A stretch of DNA of 64,000 nt from Siphonodentalium dalli (taxonomy: Eukaryota; Mollusca; Scaphopoda; Gadilida; Siphonodentaliidae): assembly GCA_032622095.1 (NCBI GenBank), contig CP136064.1, positions 36,694,426 to 36,758,425 on the forward strand, given 5' to 3'. The translations under genes and the position numbers were made by a program. Below the pieces are notes generated by a model. It was not told the DNA's origin. It was given only the letters and a program-made list of their open reading frames with translations, and ran no database searches. The stretch's first letter is position 1. Every line of letters begins with the position of its first letter. This document shows, in pieces, positions 1 through 12,360 of the stretch.

Positions 1-801
1 ATGGCATGCTAGGGCATTATTTACCATTTTCCATATTTTGGCCGCCATGTTGGCAGCCATTTTGAGACAAAATAACCAATTACTATATACTCGACTTTTT
101 GAGGGGTCGGAAGGGTTGAGAAACCATCAGTGGCATATTTCATGGCCCCAATGGCCATTTAACTTGAACAATACAAAATAAAGTCCCACTTCTGATCCAT
201 GCAGTTAAATAGATCGGAAACTGATCCACAAGATATTAGTAATATTGACTCAGTAAAACTATTACTGATTACTGATATGCAATTGAGAAGTTAGATCTAC
301 AGACTTCAGATCAGTACCTGTACTGTATGCCTACCATACAAATTAGTATTAATTACCAATACCAATACAATGTTATGTTGTAAATTCAGATCCACTGGCA
401 CTGTACATTAACTGAACACATTTGACAGTGATGTGTCACTAACATATGGGTAGGTCCCAACATTGGACAAGGTGTTGGACAACAGTTGTCAACAAGACAA
501 AGAAAATTATCGTCAAGTGAGTGTCATCAAAATTGCAAATTAAAACATGTCGATGAATATTACTGTACACAGGTGGCAAGATTCAGACACTTCACATTTA
601 CTCGAAAACCGAAAGGTAGCAGTACGCGATTGCATCTAAGTTGGACCACTTCCACCTTCGATGAATACTCAACAGTAAACATAGTGGGGATGATGAATGC
701 TAGACTCAACATCAAGACTACTAGTATAATGTACATGTATATACACACAGCTTACGGAACGGTTCAATGATTTTGACAGTTTGACTCCATAAGAGGATGT
801 A
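1..801. other. Intergenic, no gene seen
   Basis: AT-rich spacer with short open frames only. None has a recognisable domain or a coding-like composition. The last part is the left flank of the hAT element that follows. Confidence 0.6.
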
Positions 802-809
802 CATGTACC

Positions 810-1595
810 CAGGCTTGTCAACCGGTACCAGTACCGGTACCGGCGGTACTTGGTCGTTTCAACGGTACCGGTTCTGATACTCAGTACCGACGGTTCTCGG
901 TACTCGCCAAAAACAGTAAATAGATCAGTATAGATCGATTAAAATTGAAGGAACTTTGCTCTTTTAAGTGTGCCACAACTGCCGCTTGCATTATGGTATG
1001 CTACTATGTGTCATCGGATCAAGCACGCGGCGGCGGATGCCGATTCTTGAAGCTGTTATCATTTTATTCAACAATGTATATATGTGCCATTTACTCAATA
1101 TGTGTTACATTATAACTTACAGTTGGGGATTGCAGCCATGCAGGTACATAAAATTTATTTCAGTTTAAATTGTCATATATACCCATCTTTCCGATGTATG
1201 TATTTGAGCGTCTGAAGCCCTAAACATAAAAGTTCTAACACCTATCAGGCTGCCTAAATTATGGCACATTTTAGGTGATTGTTGTGGGTGATAAATCCAA
1301 CTATTTCAGACTATACTAATGCATGTATGGCACACATGTATGTGTGGCTGCTGTGGCATACGTGCATTAGGATACATGGTTGTATCTGTCATCCACAACA
1401 ATCACCAAAAACTGGCACAAAGTGCCATACATTACCAGTAATTACCACATTAGAATATACTCTTGTAAATGTGTGATATGTAGTGGAATAAACTATACAA
1501 CACTAGTACCGGTGCCGGTACCGGTACCGCGGTTCCAACGCAGTACCGGTACCGGTACTGAATACCTTGGTACCGGCGGTACTTTGACAAGCCTG
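810..1595. mobile_element. Non-autonomous hAT-type element with GGTACC-rich ends
   Basis: The ends are inverted: CAGGCTTGTCAA on the left and TTGACAAGCCTG on the right. The 8-bp CATGTACC flanks both sides (802-809 and 1596-1603). An 8-bp duplication with CAGG-type termini fits the hAT superfamily. Just inside each end are clustered GGTACC and CCGGTACCGG palindromic hexamers, probably subterminal transposase-binding repeats (inference). No transposase is encoded, so it is a 786-bp MITE-like copy. The intact duplication argues for a fairly recent insertion. Confidence 0.82.
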
Positions 1596-1745
1596 CATGT
1601 ACCGCCTCTAGATTTACATCACAATGAAGTTTGACTTCATAAGAGGATGTACATGTACCGCCTCTAGATTTACATTTCAATGAAGTTTTACTCCATAAGA
1701 GGATGCACATGTACGCATCTAGATTTAGATTACAATGTCGTTCAC
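1596..1745. repeat. Short tandem repeat, ~60-bp unit
   Basis: About three imperfect copies of a unit containing CATAAGAGGATGTACATGTA and CTCTAGATTTACAT. One more copy lies left of the hAT element (about 770-809), so the element inserted into this local repeat. Confidence 0.6.
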
Positions 1746-2365
1746 ACTTCCATTTCAAATTGAAGATTGCTTATGATTTAAAGATGCTCTATCATATTTG
1801 ACGGGTGCATTAAAACGTGAAACGCAACCGAACCAAGTTCATGTAAGAAAATATAATTAAAAACTAAAATATGTATAGACATGCGTACATATTAAACTAG
1901 TCCCATGTGCAGTCCTGTGTACATGTGTAGTTTGGGTCACGAATAAGGTCTTTAATGCATGTTTTGAATATCCAATCACCGGCATGTCAACTTTCTTACC
2001 TGGATCAACATTATGCCATGCGCAATGCGCATCTGCGATATATCATTTATGTTTAATATAAGAACATGTAATAAATTTAAAAAAAATTGCAAGTGGGTAG
2101 TTATACCGGTACATGTACACGTATAACTATATTTTCAATGTATTAATTTAAAATATTTTTTAGTTATTTTTAAGTGCGAACTTTGCAGATTGTTGTCCAT
2201 GGATAAGGCCGTTTACCAGGAAGATGACAATTGGTCTCATGCACATATTATTTTAAACAACAATGAAGTACTTTTAAACCCTTAACTGGCAATCGTGCAC
2301 CTTACCGCTTGTAAAACCAACTGAATAATATCGGTATGTGTGCAAGTACCTTGTAATTAACACAG
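1746..2365. other. Intergenic, nothing recognised
   Basis: AT-rich sequence with no long frame, repeat or RNA signature that I can support. Confidence 0.5.
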
Positions 2366-2369
2366 CGAT

Positions 2370-2872
2370 GAGTTGATGATGGTGACGATGATGATGATGA
2401 TGATGATGATGATGTTGATGATCATGATGCTGATGATGATATTAAAGATGCCGATGATGATGATGTTGATGATGACGACGAAAATGACTATGATGGCGAA
2501 GATGATTAGTATGGCGATAATGTCTGATGGCGATGATCACGATGATGGTGATGATGATGATTGCGACGATGATGATTACGATGATGTTCATGCTGGCGAT
2601 GATGATAACGATGACGACAACGATGACGACGATGACAATGATGATGATGACGACGACGATGATGATGATGATTTTGATGATCATGCTAACAATGATGATG
2701 ACGATGATTATGACGTTGATGATGATGAAGATTACGATGGTGATGATGATGATGGTGGTGGTGGTGGTGGTTGTGGCGATGACGACGACGACGATGACGA
2801 CGACGGCGATGATGATGATGATGATGATGATGACGATGATAATGGTGATGATGTTGATGATGATGCTGAATA
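2370..2872. repeat. Long (GAT)n-type trinucleotide microsatellite
   Basis: About 500 bp of degenerate GAT/GAC triplets. The open frames across it on both strands encode only Asp, Met, Ile or His runs and result from the repeat. I do not call a gene here. Confidence 0.9.
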
Positions 2873-2875
2873 TGA

Positions 2876-4960
2876 TAGTACAACTATACACTTCTGCCAT
2901 ATGAAAAAATGGAAAGCCAGACAACAGTGGCCCCTTTTGTAAATATATGTATATATGTTAATTAGTATTGTGTATTCGCCACTTAATTGTGGCGCTGAGT
3001 TAAATAAACAATCGCAATCACCAATGAATCTATTTATTTTATACAACGTGATTAAATACATTTCAGTACTAAAATGCTGTATCTCTGACATACAATAGAA
3101 GGCAATGGAACCCGAAGTTGGCAGAGTGCCAGCGAAGAGACCAATTGGAAATAATGTTTTCTGACTCCTAGGTGTGAACATCTTATTTCTAGGATAATTA
3201 TTTGGTTAAAATAACACAGAACATGGCGTGATTTGGGATTTGTGTATATGCGTCTTGGCATGACGCTACATATATTTATTTTATAACGAACCAAAGACGC
3301 TTTGGGTCGTATATAGGCTATATCTGATTTTGTGACGTCACCAATTTTTAAGTAATACGACCCTTGAATTTTGAATTTTGGATAGCACGAATGTAGGACA
3401 TAGGATCGGTGGGCCTAAAGCATTATTGTCGTAAAATGCTGTCAAGATGCCAACTCAAATCAGTCGATCTGCAACATTCTCCTACATGTATTTCTATAAA
3501 CGACGATTAAACGTCATACAATCACTGATGTACTTTGTTATTTACAAGGGCAAGGAGCCAGTTTATAATGAATTTCCAACAGGTCTATACACTCTATTTG
3601 ATTATAATTGGAAACAAATCAAACTAAAGCGCAAGAGTTAAAACAAAGCGTGAATTAAATTGCATGAAAAAGTTTTGTTTACAAATTAAAAAAAAATATT
3701 AAAAATATTTGCCCAGAAAATGAATTCCAGCCGCATGAATGCACCTGTAGAGACCATTTTCAATTTTCTATCGGTATTTTCGCCTGAAAGATTGATGCAC
3801 TATTCACAAAGTTCAAACCGAAACTATAAGATTCGATTGAATGCTTCTGCCAGATTGTTATCGATACTAGTACGATCTAAAAATCGATATCAAAGTAAAT
3901 CATAAAATTGGAAGATAACAAGATATAGTTCCAAACGTATTAACCATTTAAACCCATACTATTCTGTGATTGTGTGAAACAAACTATTTATGTAGTTATA
4001 AGTATTGAAAATATTATGTATTTCTGCCAACAACGGCTGAACGAGCGAAGAGATATAAGTTTGTGCTATGAATTAGTACGCAATCACAAAAAGAAAAAAG
4101 TCCTGCCACAATTTCGCGAACAAGGTCAGTGCTGGGGATTGTCGTTAACACAACAACCGAGATAAACTGAGCAGGTAAGCTATATGTGCATATTTGTGAA
4201 CTCAATTCTTCTAAGCATATGTAGGCCTACATGTAGATACTTTTAGCGTGATGACAGGCAAAAATGAAAACACAAATATTGCATTCCGAAAATTCGATGC
4301 ACCATGTGGTATGTCAATGTGAATGTCATTCTGACTCTGAGCACAGCATCAAATTTCTATATGGTGATTTCACTTTGATGATATTCATTCAACAACCATT
4401 GATTGGTGTCAACATAGAGACCTGCGAATATTCAAGATTCAATTCGATGTCAATATCGGGGACCTGTTTCGACGTCGACACCAAATATTTTCAAATCGGT
4501 GTTACTTTTGTGTAACCTTGTTTTTTGCGTTAGATAACATATGGCAAATGACCTAAGATCACAAAAATTGAAACACAAGGTTTCCAAGTTAGCAAACGTA
4601 GATCATTTTGAATGTATGCCGTTCAAAATAGACATGCATTATGCAAAGTAGGCACTTCGATCGCAACCTGTGGCGGTAATTAATCGCAGCATATATTTGT
4701 AATCTGTATCGACACTGTATAAATTGTCTACACGGTGCGTGATCGCTAGATGCAGAACGCAATTGATTACCTTATGTTTAGATCATGTCATGAATAAATG
4801 CTATCGACCGTAGAGATCATATATTCCACCAGTACAAAACCCCGGAACTTTTTGTAAGTTTTGACAGGGAACCTTATAAAGTCAAAATATAACGCGGGGA
4901 ATGTACTTCTTTGTTCATACCTGTTGCTTAATGATTTATTCATCGGAACGTGAAGATCCC
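2876..4960. other. Intergenic, no gene; one lone satellite monomer
   Basis: No gene is recognisable. At 3248-3289 there is one partial unit matching the 65-bp satellite found at 43-57 kb (CTTGGCATGACGCTACATAT followed by TTTATTTTATAAC). About 4697-4780 resembles, in inverse orientation, about 33640-33715, so it is part of a dispersed repeat. Confidence 0.55.
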
Positions 4961-4970
4961 AGCTCGAGAT

Positions 4971-5924
4971 TAGGCCTGTAACGATACGCTTGGTCACGAT
5001 ACGTATCGCGATACGGGGCAAACGATACGATGCGTGTCACAATACGCAAATTTTATCCCACGAGTAAATAGCTAAGTATTCAACACTCCAAATTTGCACA
5101 ACTCTCAGGTTGAGTTTTAATGATAGTTTTTCTAATATTACTGTGGAGTTTCATAATTGTTTAGTTCTACCGGTTTGTGTATGTAGTAATGTAGTATGCT
5201 CGTACAATACCAGTACAACATGACATATTGATACTGAAGTCGGTAAAAGAGTTGAAAGGTTTCTCACTCATCTGTTTATATATCACATAATCACAACAGC
5301 TGGCTGGGAATGATGTCGTTTCAAATGGTGCGACATGTTGGTCGTGACACCAGTCTTGTAAGAGGTTGCCGTCGACATAATTTGCAGATCGTTTTAGTTC
5401 TGTCTGTCTTAATGCATGGCTTTCCATCCTCTTTCAACTGTGTACGTCCCAAAACCGTAATACTGCCAGATTTTCGACCCGTAGGCCGCTGTCGGATTGA
5501 CAAGTTTTAAGCTTTCTTGAGCAGACATCTTTCCACGGCCCACGTGTTGTTGTTTTGCGCAGACGATATATCCAATATACTAGTATTTGATTTGTTCATC
5601 AAATTAAACCAATAGGAGCATGGCTTACAGTCTGAGGCTAGGTTACGGAGGTCAGTCATTTCACTTCCGCCAACGTTTGTGTCAAAGGTCAAAGTGCGAG
5701 CTCAAGGAAACAAACAAAATTTACAGATTTCCTTCCGATAACAAGTAGTAAGCATTCACAGCTTACGGAAACGAACGAGGGGACCCGATTGACTTCGTGT
5801 GGTAACTGCATAATATGGAAGCGGAACTGTATCATAGTGTATCGAAATTACAAATGAATCACATATAGAATCGTGAATGACGAATCGCGATGAATCGAAA
5901 TCGCGATAAATCGTTACAGGCCTA
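4971..5924. mobile_element. Non-autonomous hAT-type element
   Basis: Inverted termini TAGGCCTGTAACGAT and ATCGTTACAGGCCTA are flanked by the exact 8-bp duplication CTCGAGAT (4963-4970 and 5925-5932). The subterminal regions are rich in CGATACG and CGATTCG-like short repeats. The interior (954 bp in all) has no open frame resembling a transposase, so it is a deleted, non-autonomous hAT copy. Confidence 0.85.
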
Positions 5925-6099
5925 CTCGAGATTACATTATTTACGTGACTTTTGAGACCCGATTCCATGATAAATATTTATTTTATTCCCTGTCGCCAAA
6001 TTCAGGACGTAAGCGACCGCACCCGGAATCAGTTCTGATTGGTCGACTTCATGACCGAAAGTATAACTGAATTAAATACAACAGGTGATTTTTTGGGCT

Positions 6100-6312
6100 G
6101 ACTTATGGAAAGTTGGTAGCCGAGAGGTAGCATACTGGTCTTTCATGCCAGCGGACCTGGGATCACAACCTGGTCAGAGTATTCTGATAAAAAAATCAGA
6201 AATCGGCCAGGTACCAAGTTCGGTATCTGCAAATTACAGACTTCCCCCATTACAACATTTGTCCTGGTATATTGTCATGGGTGCATCTGTCCACATATAC
6301 ACATGGACTTTT
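6100..6312 (+). mobile_element. tRNA-derived SINE
   Basis: The head resembles a tRNA gene. TAGCCGAGAGGT at 6117-6128 fits the Pol III A box, and GGATCACAACC at 6160-6170 is a degraded B box (expected GGTTCGANNCC) about 32 bp further on. The intervening sequence has a tRNA-like arm pattern. The body runs on to the next repeat family, which begins TTTTTAGCTCACCTGAGACG. The degenerate B box suggests an inactive copy. Confidence 0.6.
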
Positions 6313-7135
6313 TAGCTCACCTGAGACGAAGTCTCCGGTGGAGCTATAGTCATCACTCCTCGTCCGTCCGTCCGTCCATCCGTCGAGCCGTCCATCCGTC
6401 CGTCAACAATTCTTTGAACATCTTCTTCTGAAGTTCCATTGGACCGAATTGGTTCATATTTGGTGTGGATGTTCCCTAGGTGACTCTCATTCAGATTTGT
6501 TCAAATGAGGTCACTGGGTCAAATAGTTGCGAAACCAGGGCCATAACTCTATTCATCCATAGTAATTCTTACAACAACTTCTTGTTCATAACCATTGTGC
6601 CGATTTAGCTAATATTTGGTATGGAGGGTGACTGGTGTTCAGATTTGTTCAAATGAGGTCACCCGGTCAATTCATTGAGAAACCAGGGCTATAACTCATA
6701 GTAATTCTTACAATGACTTTTTCTAAAAAATATTGGGCCGATTTAGCTTATATTTGGTACTGAGGGACCTTGGGGGACTGGGAATAAGATTTGTTCAAAT
6801 TGGATCACTGGGTCAAATAGGGGCAGAGCCAGGGACATAACACTTAAAAAAATTACATTTTTGCATTTTGATCATATTTGGTGAGGATGTTCCCTAGGTG
6901 ACTGTCATTCAGATTTGTTCAAATGAGGTCAGTGTGTCAAATAGTTGCGAAACCAGGGCCATAACTATATTCCTCCTTGGTAATTCTTATAACGACTTCT
7001 TGTCTAGAACCATTATGCCGGTTTAGTTTATATTTGGTATGGGGGGTCATTGAATGACTGGGGTTCAGATTTGTTCAAATGGGGTCGCTGGGTCAAATAG
7101 GGGTGGAGCCAGGGCCATAATTCCAAAAAAAATAA
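6313..7135. repeat. Dispersed/tandem repeat family beginning AGCTCACCTGAGACGAAG
   Basis: It starts with AGCTCACCTGAGACGAAG and a CCGTCCGT run. Diverged copies of a unit follow, with phrases such as CAGATTTGTTCAAATGAGGTCA, GGGTCAAATAG and CCAGGGCCATAACT, repeating at about 6420, 6600, 6780, 6870 and 7030. No coding potential. The same family resumes at about 8370, after an intervening repeat. Confidence 0.7.
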
Positions 7136-7299
7136 TAACAAATTCAGGAACTCCTTGATCAATTTAACATACACAAAAAAATATCACCCTCCCCCACATG
7201 ACCCAGAACCTCACCCTGCCCCAACCAACAGCATTCCACCCTATCTCATCTCCTAACTCACAGGATCTCTCCCACCAGCAGATTAAGTCAATTGTATTA

Positions 7300-8370
7300 A
7301 CCTGAATTTAGTGTGTCTGGTATGTGCAGAATGAGGTCCCCAGAGGGTGAATTTAGTTATGCTACCCTGCACAGCAGTCTAGCATCACCAAATACACTAG
7401 CCTTAGGCCTCATCTTCTGGGAAGTATATAGGCACTTAAATTGACATTTTTACCTACTTTTTCCCTTCTGTTTAGTTTCTATATCCCCTAATTTGTGAAT
7501 ATAAAATGTATAATTGAGGTGCCCAATGGGTGCACATCACCAACTTTAACTGGAGAATCTTTCAAGATATGTTTATGAACATTCCTTGCAGATCTGCTAG
7601 AAGTCATTAATTCCCAATCTATCTTGTATTGTTCATATCAGGACTAATGTCATTTGCAGAATGAGGCTCACAGAGGGTGAATTTAGTGATCCCACACAGC
7701 GGCCTAGCATCACCAAATTCACCCTCTGGAGACCTCATTCTGCTTAGGCCTCATCTTCTGGGAAGTATCTATAGTATCAAATTAACATTGTTGTTAGTTA
7801 CATTTCCCTTCTAGGAAGTTTCTATATCCCCTAATTTGCAGAAGATAAATTCATAATTAAGGTGCCCAATGGGTGAACATCACCAACTTCAACTGGGGAA
7901 CTTCAATAATATCCTAGGTCTGCCATAGCAGTTGGGGGCCTTAGCAGAATGAGGTCCCCAGAGGGTGAACTTAGTGATGCTTGCCTGCTGTGCGGGATAG
8001 CATCACTAAATTCACCCTCTGGGGACCTCATTCTGCAAATGACAGACACACTATCACACTATTTCAAGGCTTGACTGTATAATACATTGTGTTGCTTGAG
8101 GCCAGGCATGCACAATGTAGGAACAGACACGCTTTTGGTGATGCTATCCCACACAGCGGGCTAGCATCACCAAATTCACCACCCTCTGGAGATCTCATTC
8201 TGCTTTGGCCTCATCTTCTGGGAAGTATCTATAGTATCAAATTTACATTGTTATTAGTTAAATTTCCCTTCTAGGAAGTTTCTATATCCCCTAATTTGCA
8301 GAAGATAAAATTCATAAATGAGGTGCCCAATGGGTGAATATCACCAACTTAAACTGGGGAACTTAAATCT
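7300..8370. repeat. Repeat family with ~90-bp foldback modules
   Basis: Three copies of a module with AGGCCTCATCTTCTGGGAAG, then TATATCCCCTAATTTG, then GGTGCCCAATGGGTG start at about 7410, 7745 and 8205. Between them are foldbacks made of GCAGAATGAGGTCCCCAGAG and its inverse, the clearest at about 7947-8036. The block interrupts the family seen on either side (6313-7135 and 8370-8850), so it is probably a later insertion. Confidence 0.65.
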
Positions 8371-8850
8371 TATCCTTATCAGATTTGTGAAAATGGGATC
8401 ACAAAGTCAAATAAGGGCAGAGCCAGAGACTTAACTATTTCACTACATAGTAATTCTTAAAATATGTTTGCAAGAACTAGTTGGCTTATATAGAATGGAA
8501 TGTTCTTCCTTGACTGCAATTCAGATTTTTTTAAATGGGGTCACCTGGTCAAATAGGGGCCAAGCGAAGGACAGTTTCCCTCTTAATATGCTTCCCTCAC
8601 AAGGACTATCAGGTATATTTTACTGATATTTATGATATGTATGAAGGGTTCTTTGGTGTCTGGGATTCAAATTTATTCAGATGTGGTCACCAGGTGAAAT
8701 AGGGTGGGACCTTAAAATGTCTTCTCAAGAGAGTTTGGACTATTTAGCTTACATATAGTATGGAGGAATCAGGAGGATCCTTTAGTGACTGAGATTCAGA
8801 TTTGTTAAAATTAGGTCAACCTGTCAAGAAATGGCAGGCTATGGGGAGTT
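8370..8850. repeat. Continuation of the AGCTCACCTGAG-type repeat family
   Basis: Degenerate copies of the unit with CAGATTTGTGAAAATGGGATC, GTCAAATAAGGGCAGAGCC and later ATTCAGATTTGTTAAAATTAGG match the phrases at 6420-7130. Confidence 0.6.
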
Positions 8851-10369
8851 AACACTTTTGTGTCTAATAAAATCATTGAAATTCCAAATTCATTAAAACA
8901 TCTACCTTGGAACCACCTGAATGATTGGTCTGACATACATGTATTGTGTTTTGGGTCCATGGATAATTGGGCTTCAAACATGTCTAAATGGTTTTAGAAA
9001 AAAAGGCGCTTGTGAGATTGGAAATTTCCAACAATTGAGAAAGTTTGAAGTGTCGACCAGAAAACCAGAAAACACGCGATACTTGTGCCGGAATGTGTAT
9101 TAACTAGCAAATCGAAAGTAACCGGATATTTTGCCGATTGCACATGGCGATTGAATATGGCGGAAACACTTCCGTGTGCGGATAGACCTGCATTTTAGCC
9201 ATTAAACTTCACAAATGCGTTCATATGAATCAGAATAGAAACATCACTACGCCTGTCAACTATAGCACAGACATGTTGTCGTGTGTGAACCGGTACCACA
9301 CGGATTCTGAACTGACAGAAAAGGACATACCGGTAGTAATAAAATGTCAGATTAAAAATAATTCTGACACTTTTGAAATCGACCCAAAGCTCAAAATTCC
9401 TGGCATTATTATAGTTTATCCACCTCTCACCGCATCCACCCTAAAAATTATAAGCCTGTCGTAACATGAGTCTGTGTGTACCCATGCAGTAGGAGTGGTA
9501 TGTGCCTGGTAGAACTTAATTTTTTCCTAGTAGTGCTACAACTATTTCTCATTAAATATTCATTAGTTCTACAGAAAAAACGGACCCAATTAATCAACAT
9601 CTTCTGTGTTGCAATGATCCGAATGCAACATCAGTCATAGGGTAATCAATGCACATATATTGTTCTTGGTGCTTACTTTGTTTTGCATGTGTGAATGCCA
9701 CCACCGCTTTGCATATTGATTATGTTACATGTATGTACATCACGTTGGCGTTGCCGCATGTATGTGCCATTTCCAATGGAGGAACTCTTGTTAAATTCAC
9801 CTTCTGAGTTGAATATTTCGTAAAATTTCTTAGTATTCGAGTCGGTGGATAAACAAAATATCATTTTAAAGTGTCTTGTGTGGGAAATTGAACAGTAATA
9901 TGTCCACTCGTATGATTTGGACTGTAATATCCGAGCTTCAGCGAATCAACGTGAACATAAACCGTTTAATTTTCAACACTAGACACTTATTCTATATATA
10001 ATATCATTTAATATCATGCTGTATACATGTCATTGAACTTCTGCAACACCATTAAACTGATTAAAGCTACCATGGCATTGATTAGTGTGACAATGACTTG
10101 CCCAAGCTATATACGAGTGACACTGGCAGACGATTAGAAGGCACGAATACTTAAATATTATTCCCCGTGAAAAATAAAATGAAAAAATAAAATAAAATGA
10201 AGTACCGCCTGCCCGCCCCTGTTTTTTCCCCTCATGTTACCCTAAACTCAGGTATTCTTCCTTTTGGCCTTAACAAAATGACAGGCATCTTAGAATAATC
10301 TCTCATTTTCAAAACATACCGGTAAGCATTGGGCACTGTCGTGTTGAATTCCATACTATGCCAACTACA
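8851..10369. other. Intergenic, nothing recognised
   Basis: Short open frames only (for example 9225-9464 +). None has a recognisable domain, and no repeat or RNA gene is evident. Confidence 0.5.
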
Positions 10370-10712
10370 TCGGACAAAATAAGTGTCCATTGGCACTGCA
10401 GTGTATTTGCCATTCGGCTGAAGTGTCAGAGTTTGTAACTGCATTTGAACACTGCGGCCGAACGGCAGGTACACCACGGCCAAACGACAACTAGACCCCG
10501 ACTGAGCGGCATGTACACTGTGGTCAGATTTCTGGTTTGTATTGTTTTTTTGTTTCAGTTTAAGGAACGACACCGCGGCAACTACACCATGGCCGAACAG
10601 CAAGTACACCGTGGCCCAACTGTAGTTAGCCGGTGCAGCCGCAGTGTAGTTGCATTTTGGCTGCGGTGGCAATGCTAACTGCACCACGGTTACTACCAGT
10701 AGTAAGTGGACA
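10370..10712. repeat. Dispersed repeat A, copy 1 (CGGCCGAACGGCAAGTACA-rich)
   Basis: About 340 bp of short inverted and direct motifs such as GTGTATTTGCCATTCGGC, ACGGCCAAACG and CAACTGTAGTTAGCCGGTG. A second copy lies at 33735-34705, where a MITE interrupts it. The open frames on both strands simply follow the GC-rich repeats. Confidence 0.65.
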
Positions 10713-10979
10713 CTTATTTTGGTCAGCAGGGTAGGTGACGTGTAGTAATATTATTAATAACAAAATTATCTATAATCTACCGTAGATGAACAAATAGCAT
10801 TGCGAATCTAAAAGCTCTAAATACGTTAATAGAAGCTACATGTCATGTACTGTGTGTGTTGAAAATTAAGACTCCTAACTTCGCCAAGTCGTGCACACAT
10901 CTAGAACAGGCTACATAACTCATTTTGTTTATAGTTTGATGATAGCGCGATTGAGCTTCATTTTTAGCTCAACTTTGCT

Positions 10980-12360
10980 ATTGCCATGGCTTTGTCATCC
11001 GTCGTCCATGTGTGCGTGTGTACAATGTACGTGTGCATGATTTGTCAACAATACAGGTTACAGGTCGTAAATTTGGTCGGATCATTATGAAATTTGTCAT
11101 AGCTGTCGACATCAACATTTAGACCGGAACGATTCATTTTGGGCTCATTCGGAAAAAAAACATGGCCTCCAGCTGCCATCTTCGATTTCAAAATTCAATC
11201 CATTAGCACGGGCTACAGGTCGTACTGTTCGTTTGATCATCATGAAATTTGTCGTGGATATTAATATTGACATGTACATGTAGATGGGAGCGAGTAATGT
11301 TGGGATCATTTGGCCAAAAAACATGGCCGCTGGCAGCCATCTTAGATTTTGCTCTTTGCATGACTAAATCCTTTAGCACGGGCTACAGGTCATACCTTTG
11401 GTCAGATCATCATGTAATTTGTCATGGATGTTAACAATGACATGTAGATGGGAATGAGTCATTTTGGGGCCATTCGGCCAAAAAACATGGCCACCAGCAG
11501 CCATATTGTATTTTACTCTTTGTATGGCTAGATCCTTTAGCACAGGCTACAGGTCGTACCTTTAGTCTGATCATTTAAAAATTTGTCACGGCTGTTGAAA
11601 TTGGAATTTAGATGGGAACGAGTCATTTTGGGGTCATTCCACAAAAAACATGGCCGCCAGTGGCCATCTTGGATTTCAAAATTCAATCCATTAGCACGGG
11701 CTACAGGTCGTTTTGTAAATCTGCTCATCATGAAATTTGTCGTGGGTGTTAATATTGAATTGTAGATGGGAACGAGTAATTTTGGGGTCATTAGGCCAAA
11801 AAACATGGCCGCCAGCAGCCATTTTGGATTTTACTCTTTGTATGGCTAAATCCTTTAGCACGGGCTACATGTCGTACCTTTAGTCTGATCAACATAAAAT
11901 TTGTCACGGATGTTGAAATTGGAATGTAGATGGGAACGAGTCATTTTGGGGTCATTCGGACAAAAAACATGGCCACCAGCGGCCATCTTGGATTACAAAA
12001 TTCACGGGCTATAGGTCGTACCTTTGGATTTTTCTCTTTGTACATGTATGACTAATTATTTCTTCAAAATCCATGCTAAGGGTTATAGACCGATCTGTTT
12101 GTTTGATCTTCATGAATGTTGACATTGACATGTACCGGTAGATGGGAACGAGTCATCTTGGGGTCATTCGGCAAAAAAATGGCCGCCGATGGCCATTTTA
12201 GGATTTACTCTAAAGTAATCAGCCCTCTTAATTCAGATTGTTTGGCTTCGGCAATCCGCTACGGCAACAGTATGCCGTGGCCCAGTTTGCTTCAGCAAAT
12301 TGCTTCGGCAATGCTGATTGCCGTAGCCATTTATGAAGGCTGAAAGTTGCATCACTAAAT
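10980..12360. repeat. Tandem repeat family, ~200-bp unit, ~6 copies
   Basis: Diverged repeats built of CACGGGCTACAGGTCGTACC, TGATCATCATGAAATTTGTC, GATGGGAACGAGTCATTTTG and CATGGCCGCCAGCAGCCAT. Copies begin near 11040, 11205, 11378, 11538, 11690, 11855 and 12070. No coding potential; frames that cross it are repeat-derived. Confidence 0.75.

Noticed and set aside
1279-1758. Overlapping frames at the right end of the first hAT element
   Set aside because: They derive from GGTACC repeats (VPVPVP-type) and the local tandem repeat.
2370-2942. Long open frames on both strands (Asp-rich, Met-rich, His-rich)
   Set aside because: They translate a GAT/GAC microsatellite; all frames are open because the repeat lacks stops.
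10232-10687. 151-codon minus-strand frame in repeat A
   Set aside because: It lies in a dispersed GC-rich repeat also open on the other strand, with no domain.
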